DNA from: CAYFPX01 sp964519895
GTDB taxonomy: Bacteria > Myxococcota_A > UBA796 > CAJQPC01
Reading direction: 5' to 3'
DNA: 64,000 bases
Assembly (NCBI GenBank): GCA_964519895.1
Contig: CAZFLE010000016.1
Location: forward strand, 22,962 to 86,961
Both the position numbers and the translations under genes were made by a program. Below are positions 43,405-54,033 of this stretch, piece after piece; the stretch's first letter is position 1; every line of letters begins with the position of its first letter. The notes beneath the pieces are model-generated. The model did not search any database, was not told the DNA's origin, and saw only the letters and a list, made by a program, of their open reading frames with translations.

Positions 43405-45261
43405 TCACGGTACTTCGCCGACGTAGACCACCGTCCCGGCCTGCTTCGGCCCGATGGTCAGGTCGTCGCTGAAGCCACTGGGGCACCGGATCTCCAAGAC
43501 GTGGAGCCGGTCGAGGTCCTCGATGAGGTGGGTCCGACCGACGGTGGTGAGGGTACCCAGTTCCCGCTCGTTCTGCCGCACGACGCAGGCGTCCTCGAGG
43601 GATCCACGGAATGCGACCCGCACGGCCTTGCGACGCAGGAGCACCCCGGTGAACGCCACCGTCTCGCCGGCCTCGACGTCGAAGGTGCGCCGAAAGTCCG
43701 TGCCGGCCGGGTTGCTGAGCAACAGCTCGTGGTGCCCGGCGGTGGTCTCGAAGCGATTGCCCCCGGCCTTGGGGGTGCGGCCGACCCGCTCGCCGTCCAC
43801 GAAGACGTCGGCGTAGCCGGGCTTGGCGAGGGTGACCAGGACCCACGCAGGAGCGGGCGCCACCGGCTCCGGCTCGGGTTCGGCGACCGGGGCCTCCTCG
43901 GACGCCGCGACCACCACCGGACGCGGCACAGCCGCCTGGGAGACTCGGCCCGGTTCCGAGTCGGCAGGGGCGGGTTCGGCCAGCGTCTCGGTCCGGGCGA
44001 CCCGCGTGCCCCGAGGCCTGGGTGCGGCGACGAGCTCGTCCGGGCCCAGGGGCTCCGCGGCTCGGAGTGCACGGATCGGCAGCTCGTCGACCGCCGCCGA
44101 GGGCACCGGGGCGTCCTGGGGCACCATCCACCACCAGGCCGTGACCCCCAGGACCAGGACCAGGGCGGCGCCGCCGAGACCCGCGAGGCGACGGCCTTCG
44201 TCGGCTGGATCGTCCCCGTGGGTGTGCAGGTCCGACAGGAGCGTCAGCACCTCCTCGTGGTGGGGGTCCTGGGCCAACAACCGGTTGAACATGCGCTGGG
44301 CGATCAGGTGATCCCCGGCCCGCAGAGCCGTGCGCCCCCCCTCCAGCAGCACCTGGTCCAGGTGGGTGCGAAGCCGGTCCTCGTAGCCGTCCGGATCCAC
44401 GAGGTAGGTGGTCAGCGACCACTCCGGGATGCCACCCAAGCCGGCATCGGCCAGCACGGCCTCGAGCGCCGCCTCGACGGCCTGGGCGGTGTCGAAGCGG
44501 GCGTCGGGCGATGGCTCCATCAGGCGATCGATGATGTCGGCCAGGCGAGGCGCCACGCCCGGCTGCACGTCGAGCACGTCCCGTCGATTCCCCTCGATGA
44601 TGTTGCGGAGGATGATCGAGGGATTGGTGCCCGTGAAGGGCAGCTGGCCCGTGACCAGGTGGAACAGCAGCGTGCCCAGGCTGAACAGATCGCTCCGCGG
44701 ATCGAGCACCCGCTCCAGGGCCTGTTCCGGACTCATGTAGGCCGGGCTGCCCACCAGGGCCCCGGTCATGGTCACCGAGCTCTCGTCCAGGAAGCGGGCG
44801 ATGCCGAAGTCCATCAGCTTGACGGTGCCGTCCGCCCGCAACATCACGTTCTCGGGCTTCAGGTCCCGATGGATGATCCCGGACTCATGGGCGTAGCGCA
44901 GCGCGTCCGCCAGCCTGGCGCCGATCAGCGCCGCCACCTCGGACGGCAGGAGTCCCCGGGTCTCGATGAGCTGTCGCAGGGTCTGGCCCTCGACGAACTC
45001 GGTCACGATGTAGCAGTCCTCGGCGTCGGACCCGCTGTAGTCGAAGATCTTGAGGATGTTCTCGTGGTCCAGGTGCTCGATGGCGCGGGCCTCCCGGGCG
45101 AAGCGTCGGCGGTTCCGCGCGACGGCGCTCAGGTGCGGGTGCAGCACCTTGATCGCGACCTCGCGACCGAGCGTGGAGTGGCGGGCCCGGTAGACGGTCG
45201 CCATGCCCCCCTCGCCGATCTTCTGGAGGACCTCGTACTTGTCCAGATAGGTGCCGATCAA
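43405..45261 (-). CDS. Membrane Ser/Thr protein kinase with PEGA domain
   Basis: The 618-residue protein has a complete Hanks kinase at about residues 8-270: IGEGGMATVYRA, VAIKVL, HRDLKPENVM, MDFGIAR and YMSPEQA. A juxtamembrane region of helical repeats follows, then a membrane segment (AGLGGAALVLVLGVTAWWW) near residue 375, a Pro/Glu-rich stretch, and a PEGA domain (ADVFVDGERVGRTP) outside the membrane. PEGA domains are often surface or sensor modules. Genes for two lipoproteins and an FHA activator follow on the same strand, so it may phosphorylate the activator. Confidence 0.93.
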   Translation of the reverse strand: MIGTYLDKYEVLQKIGEGGMATVYRARHSTLGREVAIKVLHPHLSAVARNRRRFAREARAIEHLDHENILKIFDYSGSDAEDCYIVTEFVEGQTLRQLIETRGLLPSEVAALIGARLADALRYAHESGIIHRDLKPENVMLRADGTVKLMDFGIARFLDESSVTMTGALVGSPAYMSPEQALERVLDPRSDLFSLGTLLFHLVTGQLPFTGTNPSIILRNIIEGNRRDVLDVQPGVAPRLADIIDRLMEPSPDARFDTAQAVEAALEAVLADAGLGGIPEWSLTTYLVDPDGYEDRLRTHLDQVLLEGGRTALRAGDHLIAQRMFNRLLAQDPHHEEVLTLLSDLHTHGDDPADEGRRLAGLGGAALVLVLGVTAWWWMVPQDAPVPSAAVDELPIRALRAAEPLGPDELVAAPRPRGTRVARTETLAEPAPADSEPGRVSQAAVPRPVVVAASEEAPVAEPEPEPVAPAPAWVLVTLAKPGYADVFVDGERVGRTPKAGGNRFETTAGHHELLLSNPAGTDFRRTFDVEAGETVAFTGVLLRRKAVRVAFRGSLEDACVVRQNERELGTLTTVGRTHLIEDLDRLHVLEIRCPSGFSDDLTIGPKQAGTVVYVGEVP

Positions 45262-45295
45262 GGCGACGGCTCTCCCCGATGTGCCCGTGCCGGGC

Positions 45296-45667
45296 TCACC
45301 ATACCCCCGTCCGGTCCCCGATCAGGGCCTGGACTGTCGCACGATCGGCCGGAGGCACGTCGACGTCCCCCAGCTGGTCGAGGGGGACCCAGCGCACGGC
45401 CTGTCCCAGGGCTGGCGCCACGGGGCCCTCCCAGGTGCACCGGTAGCACCACAAGGCGACGGCCCGGTCCCGGCCGACGGCCACCAGGGCCCCCACGGAC
45501 GCGTGGACCCCGAGCTCTTCGCGCAGCTCGCGGACCAGGGCCTCGGCGTCCCCTTCTCCGGGCTCGACCTTGCCCCCGGGAAACTCCCACAGGCCGCTGT
45601 GGGACCCTCCGGGACCCCGGCGCGCCATGAAGACCCGACCCGCGCGCAGCGCCACGGCGCCCACCAC
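45296..45667 (-). CDS. NUDIX hydrolase (MutT-like)
   Basis: The 123-residue protein carries the NUDIX box GKVEPGEGDAEALVRELREELG (positions about 33-54), preceded by FMARRGPGGSHSGLWEFPGG by sense (SGLWEFPGG). This matches the MutT subgroup that removes oxidised dGTP. GTG 45667 gives the usual short first strand; no better start lies between it and the ppsR stop 35 bp upstream. It is followed 34 bp later by the PEGA kinase gene on the same strand. Exact substrate is not determined. Confidence 0.85.
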   Translation of the reverse strand: MVGAVALRAGRVFMARRGPGGSHSGLWEFPGGKVEPGEGDAEALVRELREELGVHASVGALVAVGRDRAVALWCYRCTWEGPVAPALGQAVRWVPLDQLGDVDVPPADRATVQALIGDRTGVW

Positions 45668-45702
45668 TCGGACCAGGCCGTGATCGTCGGGCGCCGGCGG
45701 CG

Positions 45703-46551
45703 TCAGATCGTCGCCGTGTCCCGACGCCAGGTCAGCCCGCGATCGGACATGATCTTGAGGATGATGGCGGCGGTCTCCTCGACGGCCTTGCCCGTGACGT
45801 CGATGACCGGCCACTCCCGATTGCGGGCGAACAGGTCGTGGGCGTAGTCCAGCTCGGCCAGGATGTAGTCCAGCTGGCCGTAGTTGGTCCGGTTGCTCAT
45901 CTTCATGCTCTGGAGCCTCAGGTGGCGGATCTCCTGGAGCCGATGGGGATCGATGGTCAGGGCAAAGATGCGCTGGGGATCCACGTCCCACAGGGCCTCG
46001 GGTGGATCCCGGTCCAGCACCAGCGGGTAGTTGCTGGCCTTGTAGCCCTTGTGCGCCAGGAACACGGACAGCGGGGTCTTGGACGTGCGACTGACGCCGA
46101 TGAGCACGATGTCGGCGTCGCGCATCATGCGGGGTTCTTTGCCGTCGTCGGCCTTGACCGTGAACTCCACGGCCTCGACCCGTCGGAAGTAGTCCTCGTT
46201 GGTGGTGTGGAGCAGGCCGGGCGTGCCCTGGGGGTGCTGCCGCAAGAAGGTCGACAGGTGGGCGAGGGGAGGGCCGACCAGGTCGACGCAGTGGAGCCGG
46301 TGGTGCTTGGCCAGGCGGTCGGCCTCGGCCCGCTGCTGGGTGCGGACCAGCGTGGTGACGACCAGGGCGCCGCGCCGAGCTGCGATCTCGAATTTCTCGG
46401 CGAGCTGCTCGGCATCGCGGATGTTCGGGTACGTGTGGACCTCGACCGGGATCTCGTCGAACTGCTTGAGACAGGCCTCGACGACACGCTTCGCGGTCTC
46501 GCCGGTCCCGTCGGACATGATCACGATCCGTCGGATGTCCTGCTCGGACAT
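45703..46551 (-). CDS. ppsR: Pyruvate, water dikinase regulatory protein (PSRP)
   Basis: PpsR is a bifunctional kinase/phosphorylase that switches PEP synthetase (or pyruvate phosphate dikinase) off and on by threonine phosphorylation. The 282-residue protein shows IVIMSDGTGETAKRVVEA at the N-terminus, HCVDLVGPPL and the P-loop-like GVSRTSKTPLSVFLAHKGYK by sense (GVSRTSKTP). ATG 46551 is chosen because GAGGAG lies 8 bases upstream. Its partner ppsA is not in the window. Only 17 bp separates its start from the divergent CoA-transferase. Confidence 0.94.
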   Translation of the reverse strand: MSEQDIRRIVIMSDGTGETAKRVVEACLKQFDEIPVEVHTYPNIRDAEQLAEKFEIAARRGALVVTTLVRTQQRAEADRLAKHHRLHCVDLVGPPLAHLSTFLRQHPQGTPGLLHTTNEDYFRRVEAVEFTVKADDGKEPRMMRDADIVLIGVSRTSKTPLSVFLAHKGYKASNYPLVLDRDPPEALWDVDPQRIFALTIDPHRLQEIRHLRLQSMKMSNRTNYGQLDYILAELDYAHDLFARNREWPVIDVTGKAVEETAAIILKIMSDRGLTWRRDTATI

Positions 46552-46568
46552 GGCACGCTCCTCAGTCG

Positions 46569-47708
46569 ATGGCCCCCGATAACCCCGCACCCTCCGCCGA
46601 ACCCGGCCCGCTCAGCGGCGTCCGGGTCGTCGATCTGTCCCGGCTGCTGCCCGGGCCCTACTGCACCTGGCTGCTCGCCAGCCTGGGGGCCGAGGTGATC
46701 CGCATCGAGGCGCCCGGCGGCAACGACTACACCCGGTCGCTGCCACCGGTCATCGAAGGCACCAGCGTGTTCTTCGCATCGCTGCACCGCGGCAAGCGTT
46801 CGGTGGCCCTGGACACGCGGCACCCCCGGGGCCAGGACGCCCTGCGCAGCCTCCTGGAGACCGCCGACGTGCTGGTCGAGGGCTTCAAGCCGGGCACGCT
46901 GGCCAAGGCCGGCCTGGCCCCACAGGTCCTGCGTGCGCGCTTTCCCCGGCTGGTGATCGCGTCGATCACGGGCTTTGGTCAGGACGGCCCGCTGGCTTCG
47001 ACGCCCGGCCACGACGTCAACTACCTGGGCTACGCCGGCATCGTGGCGGCGGTGGGGGCCCCGGAGCTGCCCTACCCGGTCCAGGTGGCCGACGTGGCAG
47101 GGGGGGCCCTGATGGCGGCGGTCGGCATCTCCGCCGCCCTGGTGGGCCAGGTCCGAACCGGCCAGGGCCGCTGGCTCGACATCTCGATGACCGAAGGCTC
47201 CCTGGCCCTGCACATGCCCCACGTGGCCACGGCCCTGGCCGAGGCCCGGGATCTCGTCCCGGGCGGCGAGATGCTCACGGGGGCCTACGGCGCCTACCGC
47301 ACCTACCGGTGCGCCGACGACCGGCTGCTCACTTTTGGCCCTCTGGAGCCCAAGTTCTGGTTCGCCTTCCTGGAGCAGATCGGCCAGCCCGAGCTGAGCG
47401 CGGACCCGGCCGAGCTGGCGGCTCTGTTCGCGACGCGCACCCGCGACGACTGGATGGATCTGCTGTCCGAATGCTGCGCCGGCCCGGCCCTCGACACCCG
47501 TGAGCTGCCGGACCACCCGCTCTTCACCGAACGGGACTGCTTCGAGGACGTGCTCGGGGTGCCGATGCCGCGCTCACCCTTTCGCTGGGGCGGCCCCCCC
47601 GTGGTGCCGGCGCTGGGACGCGATACGGACGAGATCCTGGGTGCGCTAGGACTGCCCGTCGATGAGCTGGTGGCCTGTGGCGCAGCGGGTCGTCCGGAGT
47701 CTCCATGA
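46569..47708 (+). CDS. Family III CoA-transferase (CaiB/BaiF), paralog 1
   Basis: The 379-residue enzyme should transfer CoA between carboxylic acids. Motifs are VVDLSRLLPGPYCTWLLASLGAEVIRIEAP by sense (LLPGPYCTWLLASLGAEVI), GKRSVALDTRHPRG, FGQDGPLASTPGHDVNY and GRWLDISMTEGSLA. The catalytic Asp is expected in the GHDVNY region. Substrate is not known; alpha-methylacyl-CoA racemase is another member of the fold and this enzyme resembles it. It starts 17 bp from ppsR on the other strand and overlaps a 49-residue membrane-protein gene at its end. Confidence 0.88.
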   Translation: MAPDNPAPSAEPGPLSGVRVVDLSRLLPGPYCTWLLASLGAEVIRIEAPGGNDYTRSLPPVIEGTSVFFASLHRGKRSVALDTRHPRGQDALRSLLETADVLVEGFKPGTLAKAGLAPQVLRARFPRLVIASITGFGQDGPLASTPGHDVNYLGYAGIVAAVGAPELPYPVQVADVAGGALMAAVGISAALVGQVRTGQGRWLDISMTEGSLALHMPHVATALAEARDLVPGGEMLTGAYGAYRTYRCADDRLLTFGPLEPKFWFAFLEQIGQPELSADPAELAALFATRTRDDWMDLLSECCAGPALDTRELPDHPLFTERDCFEDVLGVPMPRSPFRWGGPPVVPALGRDTDEILGALGLPVDELVACGAAGRPESP

Positions 47709-47854
47709 TCCTCTTCGCCATCGAGCAGGCCCCCTTCAGCTTTGGGGCCATCGAGCTGCTCTTCACCGGCACCGCGGTGGCGATCATCCTGGCCATCCTG
47801 GGCCCGCGCTACCTGCGTCAGCGCCGCGAGAAGGCCGCAGCGCCTCAGCCCTGA
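47705..47854 (+). CDS. 49-residue single-span membrane protein
   Basis: This short reading frame starts with ATG inside the CoA-transferase stop (ATGA overlap), so it can be translated by coupling. The protein reads MILFAIEQAPFSFGAIELL, continues with a hydrophobic helix (FTGTAVAIILAILGP), and ends with a basic tail RYLRQRREKAAAPQP. That pattern (external N-terminus, one helix, positive inside) is a convincing small membrane protein. It overlaps the 3' end of the convergent gene by 10 bp. I do not recognise a family. Confidence 0.6.
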   Translation: MILFAIEQAPFSFGAIELLFTGTAVAIILAILGPRYLRQRREKAAAPQP

Positions 47855-48327
47855 GCGGCCGCCACAGCCAGCCCAGCCACCACCAGGATGAGCACCGCGT
47901 TCACGGTCAGCTGGCTCACGACCCGGCCATAGGTCCGGTCCCAGGCAGCCCGGTCTGAGATGCCGCCTTCGGCCTGGAGCTTCCGGATGGGATCCAGGGT
48001 CCAGATCTCCAGGTGGAAGCTGCTGACCCACAGCACCAGGAACACCAGGTGCTTGGCCACCGAGAGCTGATCGGCGACCGAGTCCAGGGGCCAGCGGAAG
48101 GACTGGCCGTGCTGGAGGTACCAGGCGCCCAGCCCCCCCAGGATCAGCGTGCCCATGGCCAGGCCCAGGATCGCGCCCCAGGCCCGGTAGATGTCCATGG
48201 CCGCCACCTCGTCCACCCGCTCCAGGCGCGGGGCCAGGCCCAGCACCAGGGCGAAGCCGAGCACGCTCCCGCAGTAGATCGTGGTGCCCAGCCAGTGCAG
48301 GGACTCGAACAGCCAGCTCAGGGTCAA
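47845..48327 (-). CDS. Four-helix membrane protein of unknown function
   Basis: The 160-residue protein has four hydrophobic segments: LHWLGTTIYCGSVLGFALVL, AWGAILGLAMGTLILGGLGAW by sense (ILGLAMGTLILGGL), SVAKHLVFLVLWVSSFHL and LTVNAVLILVVAGLAVAAA. Histidines at LHWLG, AKHLV and SFHLE sit at helix ends, which resembles CopD- or DUF4149-like haem/copper membrane proteins, but the match is weak. It converges on the small membrane protein gene and is divergent from the large membrane protein at 48411. Confidence 0.7.
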   Translation of the reverse strand: MTLSWLFESLHWLGTTIYCGSVLGFALVLGLAPRLERVDEVAAMDIYRAWGAILGLAMGTLILGGLGAWYLQHGQSFRWPLDSVADQLSVAKHLVFLVLWVSSFHLEIWTLDPIRKLQAEGGISDRAAWDRTYGRVVSQLTVNAVLILVVAGLAVAAAQG

Positions 48328-48410
48328 CGCTCCTCCGAACCGGTGGACCCGGGGGGAGCCTACCCCGGCGACCGGGCCAGGGCGGCCGGGCCACGCTACC
48401 CTGCCCGCCG

Positions 48411-50336
48411 ATGTCGACTCCCCTGACCGCGACCGGGGCGCGAGGGCCCTCCCGCTGGCTGGAAGCCGGTCTGATCGCGGCCGTGGCCCTGTGCGGCATC
48501 CTGCCCGCGATGCGCTCGGGGCACGTGGTCGGTGACGGCGTGGACCTGTACGGCACCATCTGGTTCTACTGGTGGGTCGAGCACTGCCTGACCGAGGGCA
48601 TCGATCCGGGCTGGACCCCGATGTTCTTCTTCCCGCTGGGCAAGGACATCTTCGCGCACACCGGCAACAACCTGGTCGACGCGTTCTTCTCGGTGCCCTT
48701 TCAGTGGGTGTTCGGCCGTCCCGGATACCAGAAGTGGGTCGTGTTCAGCATCCTGTTGCTGAACGCGGCCAGCTTCCGGGTCCTGGCCCGCGGGCTCCTC
48801 CGGAGTCGCTGGGCCGCGCTGGGCGCGACCCTGGCCTGGACCCTCAATCCCTACGTGCTGTTCGAGCTGACCGCCGGGCGCCCGACCCAGGCCTTCCTGC
48901 CGTTCATGCCGCTGGCGGTGCACCACTTCCTCCGCTTGCCGCACGCCCAGGGACGCGCGGCTTGGAGCGCCGCGGCGCTGTGCGGCCTGATGACGGCGCT
49001 CCAGGCCTGGACCTACTGGTTCATGGGTTGGTTCATGGCCCTGCTCTTCGCCTGGCTGGCCCTGCACGCCCTGTGGCGCTCGGAGCACCGGGCGCGGCTG
49101 GCCCTGCGCTACGCCGTCGCCGGCGGGGCCTGTCTGCTCCTGGTGGCCCCCGCGGCGGCCCAGATGGCCGCGCTGGCCTCGGCGGGCGACGTGCCGGGCC
49201 TCGCCGACGGCGCCAAGGACCTGTTCTCGGCCCCCCAGGAGCTCTCCAACAACGTGGCCAGCAGCCTGCACGGCTATCTGCTGCTGGAGAGCGTCGGGGC
49301 GCCGATGTTCAGCCACTGGAGCTGGGGCGTGCCGCTGGCGCTCTTCCTGGTCTTTGGGCGGGACCGGGCCCGCTGGCTGCCGGCCCTGGCCCTGGTGCTC
49401 GCGTTCGCGGTGGGGCCGGTCCTCCCCCTGGGCCCCGGCCGCGAGCCCCTGGTGCTCCCGCACTACATGGCGGCCTACCACTACCTGCCGTTCTTCGACC
49501 GGCTGTGGTTTCCGTACCGGATGCTGTCGGTGGCCATGCTTGTGGCCACGGTGATGTTCGGGCTGCTGCTGGACCGCGCCTGGCCGCGCTGGCCCCGGCC
49601 CATGCCCTGGGTGCTGGCCGGATGGGCGCTGCTCACGATGGTGGAGCAACACCGCTACCGGATCTTCCCCTTCGTGACCCTGGACCTGACGCCACCGGAG
49701 ACCATGACCTGGATCGCCCAGGAGCCCGGCGCCGTCCTGCACCTGCCCCTGGGCGTGACCCACCGCTCGATCGTCTGGCAGACGGTGCACGAGCAGCCGA
49801 TGTTCGGCGGCATGGGCGAGAACGCCCCCCTGCTGTGGCCCGAGGGCTACAAGAACCGCCTGCGGAACAGCTTCGTGCGCGCCCTGGTCCGACTGACCCG
49901 CGAGCCCGGGGCCGAGGTGAGCTACCACGCCGTCCAGCGCGAGCTGCTCGAGGAGGAGGGCTATCGCTGGGTGGTGCTGCACCGGGATCTGGTCGAGCTC
50001 GAGCTCCCCCGGTGGACCCCGGGCCGCCGCATGAACGCCGAGGGGCGGGTCGCCGGGCAGCGCCAGGTCACCGACGGCCTGGTGGACCTGCTCGGTCCCC
50101 CCAGCGCGGTCGAGGTCGAGCTGGTGGTCTGGGACCTCCAGGGCACGGCCGAGCCACCGCCCTCGATCGCCTTTGATCCCGAGCGCCTGCACGAGCGGGC
50201 CTGGGACAGCGACCAGATGTCGGAGTACGAGCAGGTCCTGCGCGACGAGGGCCGGATCCGAGAGGGTCCGGCGCCGGGCGTCGGCAGCAAGACCGACAAG
50301 ACCAAGGAGAAGAAGCGCGATGGCCGCACCCCTTGA
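48411..50336 (+). CDS. Large multispanning membrane protein, GT-C-like
   Basis: The 641-residue protein has around ten to twelve hydrophobic segments in residues 18-420 and a soluble C-terminal part of about 200 residues ending in a Lys-rich tail (KTDKTKEKKRD). The first external loop carries GDGVDLYGTIWFYWWVEH, and later loops hold FFFPLGKDIFAHTGNNLVD and LFDRLWFPYRML-type phrases. The layout, with an acidic residue in loop one, suits GT-C glycosyltransferases or DUF6-type polymer enzymes, but I cannot assign a substrate. It overlaps the next gene by 17 bp. Confidence 0.72.
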   Translation: MSTPLTATGARGPSRWLEAGLIAAVALCGILPAMRSGHVVGDGVDLYGTIWFYWWVEHCLTEGIDPGWTPMFFFPLGKDIFAHTGNNLVDAFFSVPFQWVFGRPGYQKWVVFSILLLNAASFRVLARGLLRSRWAALGATLAWTLNPYVLFELTAGRPTQAFLPFMPLAVHHFLRLPHAQGRAAWSAAALCGLMTALQAWTYWFMGWFMALLFAWLALHALWRSEHRARLALRYAVAGGACLLLVAPAAAQMAALASAGDVPGLADGAKDLFSAPQELSNNVASSLHGYLLLESVGAPMFSHWSWGVPLALFLVFGRDRARWLPALALVLAFAVGPVLPLGPGREPLVLPHYMAAYHYLPFFDRLWFPYRMLSVAMLVATVMFGLLLDRAWPRWPRPMPWVLAGWALLTMVEQHRYRIFPFVTLDLTPPETMTWIAQEPGAVLHLPLGVTHRSIVWQTVHEQPMFGGMGENAPLLWPEGYKNRLRNSFVRALVRLTREPGAEVSYHAVQRELLEEEGYRWVVLHRDLVELELPRWTPGRRMNAEGRVAGQRQVTDGLVDLLGPPSAVEVELVVWDLQGTAEPPPSIAFDPERLHERAWDSDQMSEYEQVLRDEGRIREGPAPGVGSKTDKTKEKKRDGRTP

Positions 50337-51435
50337 GGGCCTCAAGGTCCTGGACCTGACCCGCGTGCTCGCCGGGCCCTACGCGACCATGACCCTGGCC
50401 GATCTGGGCGCCGACGTGGTCAAGGTCGAGCGCCCGGAGACCGGCGACGACACCCGCCTCTTCGGGCCGCCCTTCACCCAGGACGTCAGCACGTACTTCC
50501 TGTCCATCAATCGGGGCAAGCGCTCGATCGCCCTCGATCTCAAGTCCGACGATGGCAAGGCCACGGTGCTCGCTCTGGCCGATCGGGCCGACGTGGTGAT
50601 CGAGAACTTCCGCCCCGGGGTCATGGACCGCCTGGGCCTGGGCGCCGACACGCTGAGGGCCCGGAACCCGCGCCTCATCTACTGCTGCATCTCAGCCCTG
50701 GGCCGGGACAAGCCCGCCGCCGGCTACGACGTGATGGTCCAAGGCCTGTCGGGCATTCCCACCCTGACCGGCGACGGAAGCGTGCCATGGAAGTGCGGCG
50801 CCAGCATCGCCGACCTGGTGAGCGGCATGAACGCGGTCCAGGGCATCCTGGCCGCGGTCGTGCGCCGGGAGCGGACCGGCCAGGGGGCGCTGGTCGATGT
50901 GTCCATGCTCGACGGACAGCTGGCGCTCTTGACCTACCACGCCAGCGCCTGGCTCAACGCCCAGGTCGTGCCCCAGGCCTGGGGCAACCAGCACGCGAGC
51001 ATCCACCCCTACGGCGCCTACCCGACCGCGACCGGCTGGTTGATCGTGGCGATCGGCAACGACACCCTGTTCGAGAAGCTTTGCGGCGTGCTGGGCCGGG
51101 ACTGGCACACCGATGCGCGCTTCGCCCACAACCGCGACCGGGTGACCCACCGCCAGGCCCTGGACGCCCTGCTGGAGCCGGTCACCCGCACCCGCCCTCT
51201 GGACGCCTGGCTGGCCGCGCTGGCCCAGGCCGGCATCCCTTCGGGCCCCATGGAGACCGTGCCACAGGCCCTGGAGCGGGCCACCCTGCTGGAGCACCCC
51301 CATCCGGGCGGGCAAGGCACGGTGCGTTCCTGCGTGCCCGGGTTCCGCCTGGACGACGCCCCCCGAGGCGCTGCCGACGGGCCTCCGCGGATCGGTGAGC
51401 ACGGCCCGGCCATCCTGGCCGAGTGGATCGACTGA
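50320..51435 (+). CDS. Family III CoA-transferase (CaiB/BaiF), paralog 2
   Basis: The 371-residue protein has VLDLTRVLAGPYATMTLADLGADVVKVE by sense (LAGPYATMTLADLGADVVK), GKRSIALDLKSDDGK, CCISALGRDKPAAGYDVMVQG (the GYDVMVQG carrying the expected catalytic Asp) and GQGALVDVSMLDGQLA. It shares architecture with the gene at 46569 but the sequences differ clearly, so the duplication is not recent. The ATG at 50320 lies inside the preceding gene, preceded by AAGGAGAAG. Together with the biotin carboxylase and mutase genes downstream, organic-acid CoA metabolism is the likely context. Confidence 0.9.
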   Translation: MAAPLEGLKVLDLTRVLAGPYATMTLADLGADVVKVERPETGDDTRLFGPPFTQDVSTYFLSINRGKRSIALDLKSDDGKATVLALADRADVVIENFRPGVMDRLGLGADTLRARNPRLIYCCISALGRDKPAAGYDVMVQGLSGIPTLTGDGSVPWKCGASIADLVSGMNAVQGILAAVVRRERTGQGALVDVSMLDGQLALLTYHASAWLNAQVVPQAWGNQHASIHPYGAYPTATGWLIVAIGNDTLFEKLCGVLGRDWHTDARFAHNRDRVTHRQALDALLEPVTRTRPLDAWLAALAQAGIPSGPMETVPQALERATLLEHPHPGGQGTVRSCVPGFRLDDAPRGAADGPPRIGEHGPAILAEWID

Positions 51436-51537
51436 AGGCCGCGAGTTCCCCTGCCGTAGAAGGGTTGTTCCCCGCCCCCGGGTGTATACCAGGGGGGATC
51501 CCACCCAAACCGCCCCCGCGCAGGGGCTGGAGTGTGC

Positions 51538-53994
<2,457 letters not shown>

Positions 53995-54033
53995 GCCCAG
54001 ACGACGGCTGACCCAACGGGATAGCTGTCCACC

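Noticed and set aside
51436..51537. Heat-shock (sigma32-like) promoter upstream of lon
   Set aside because: TTGTTC and TATACC are present, but the 14-bp spacing and lack of CTTGAAA/CCCCAT elements do not support a specific call.
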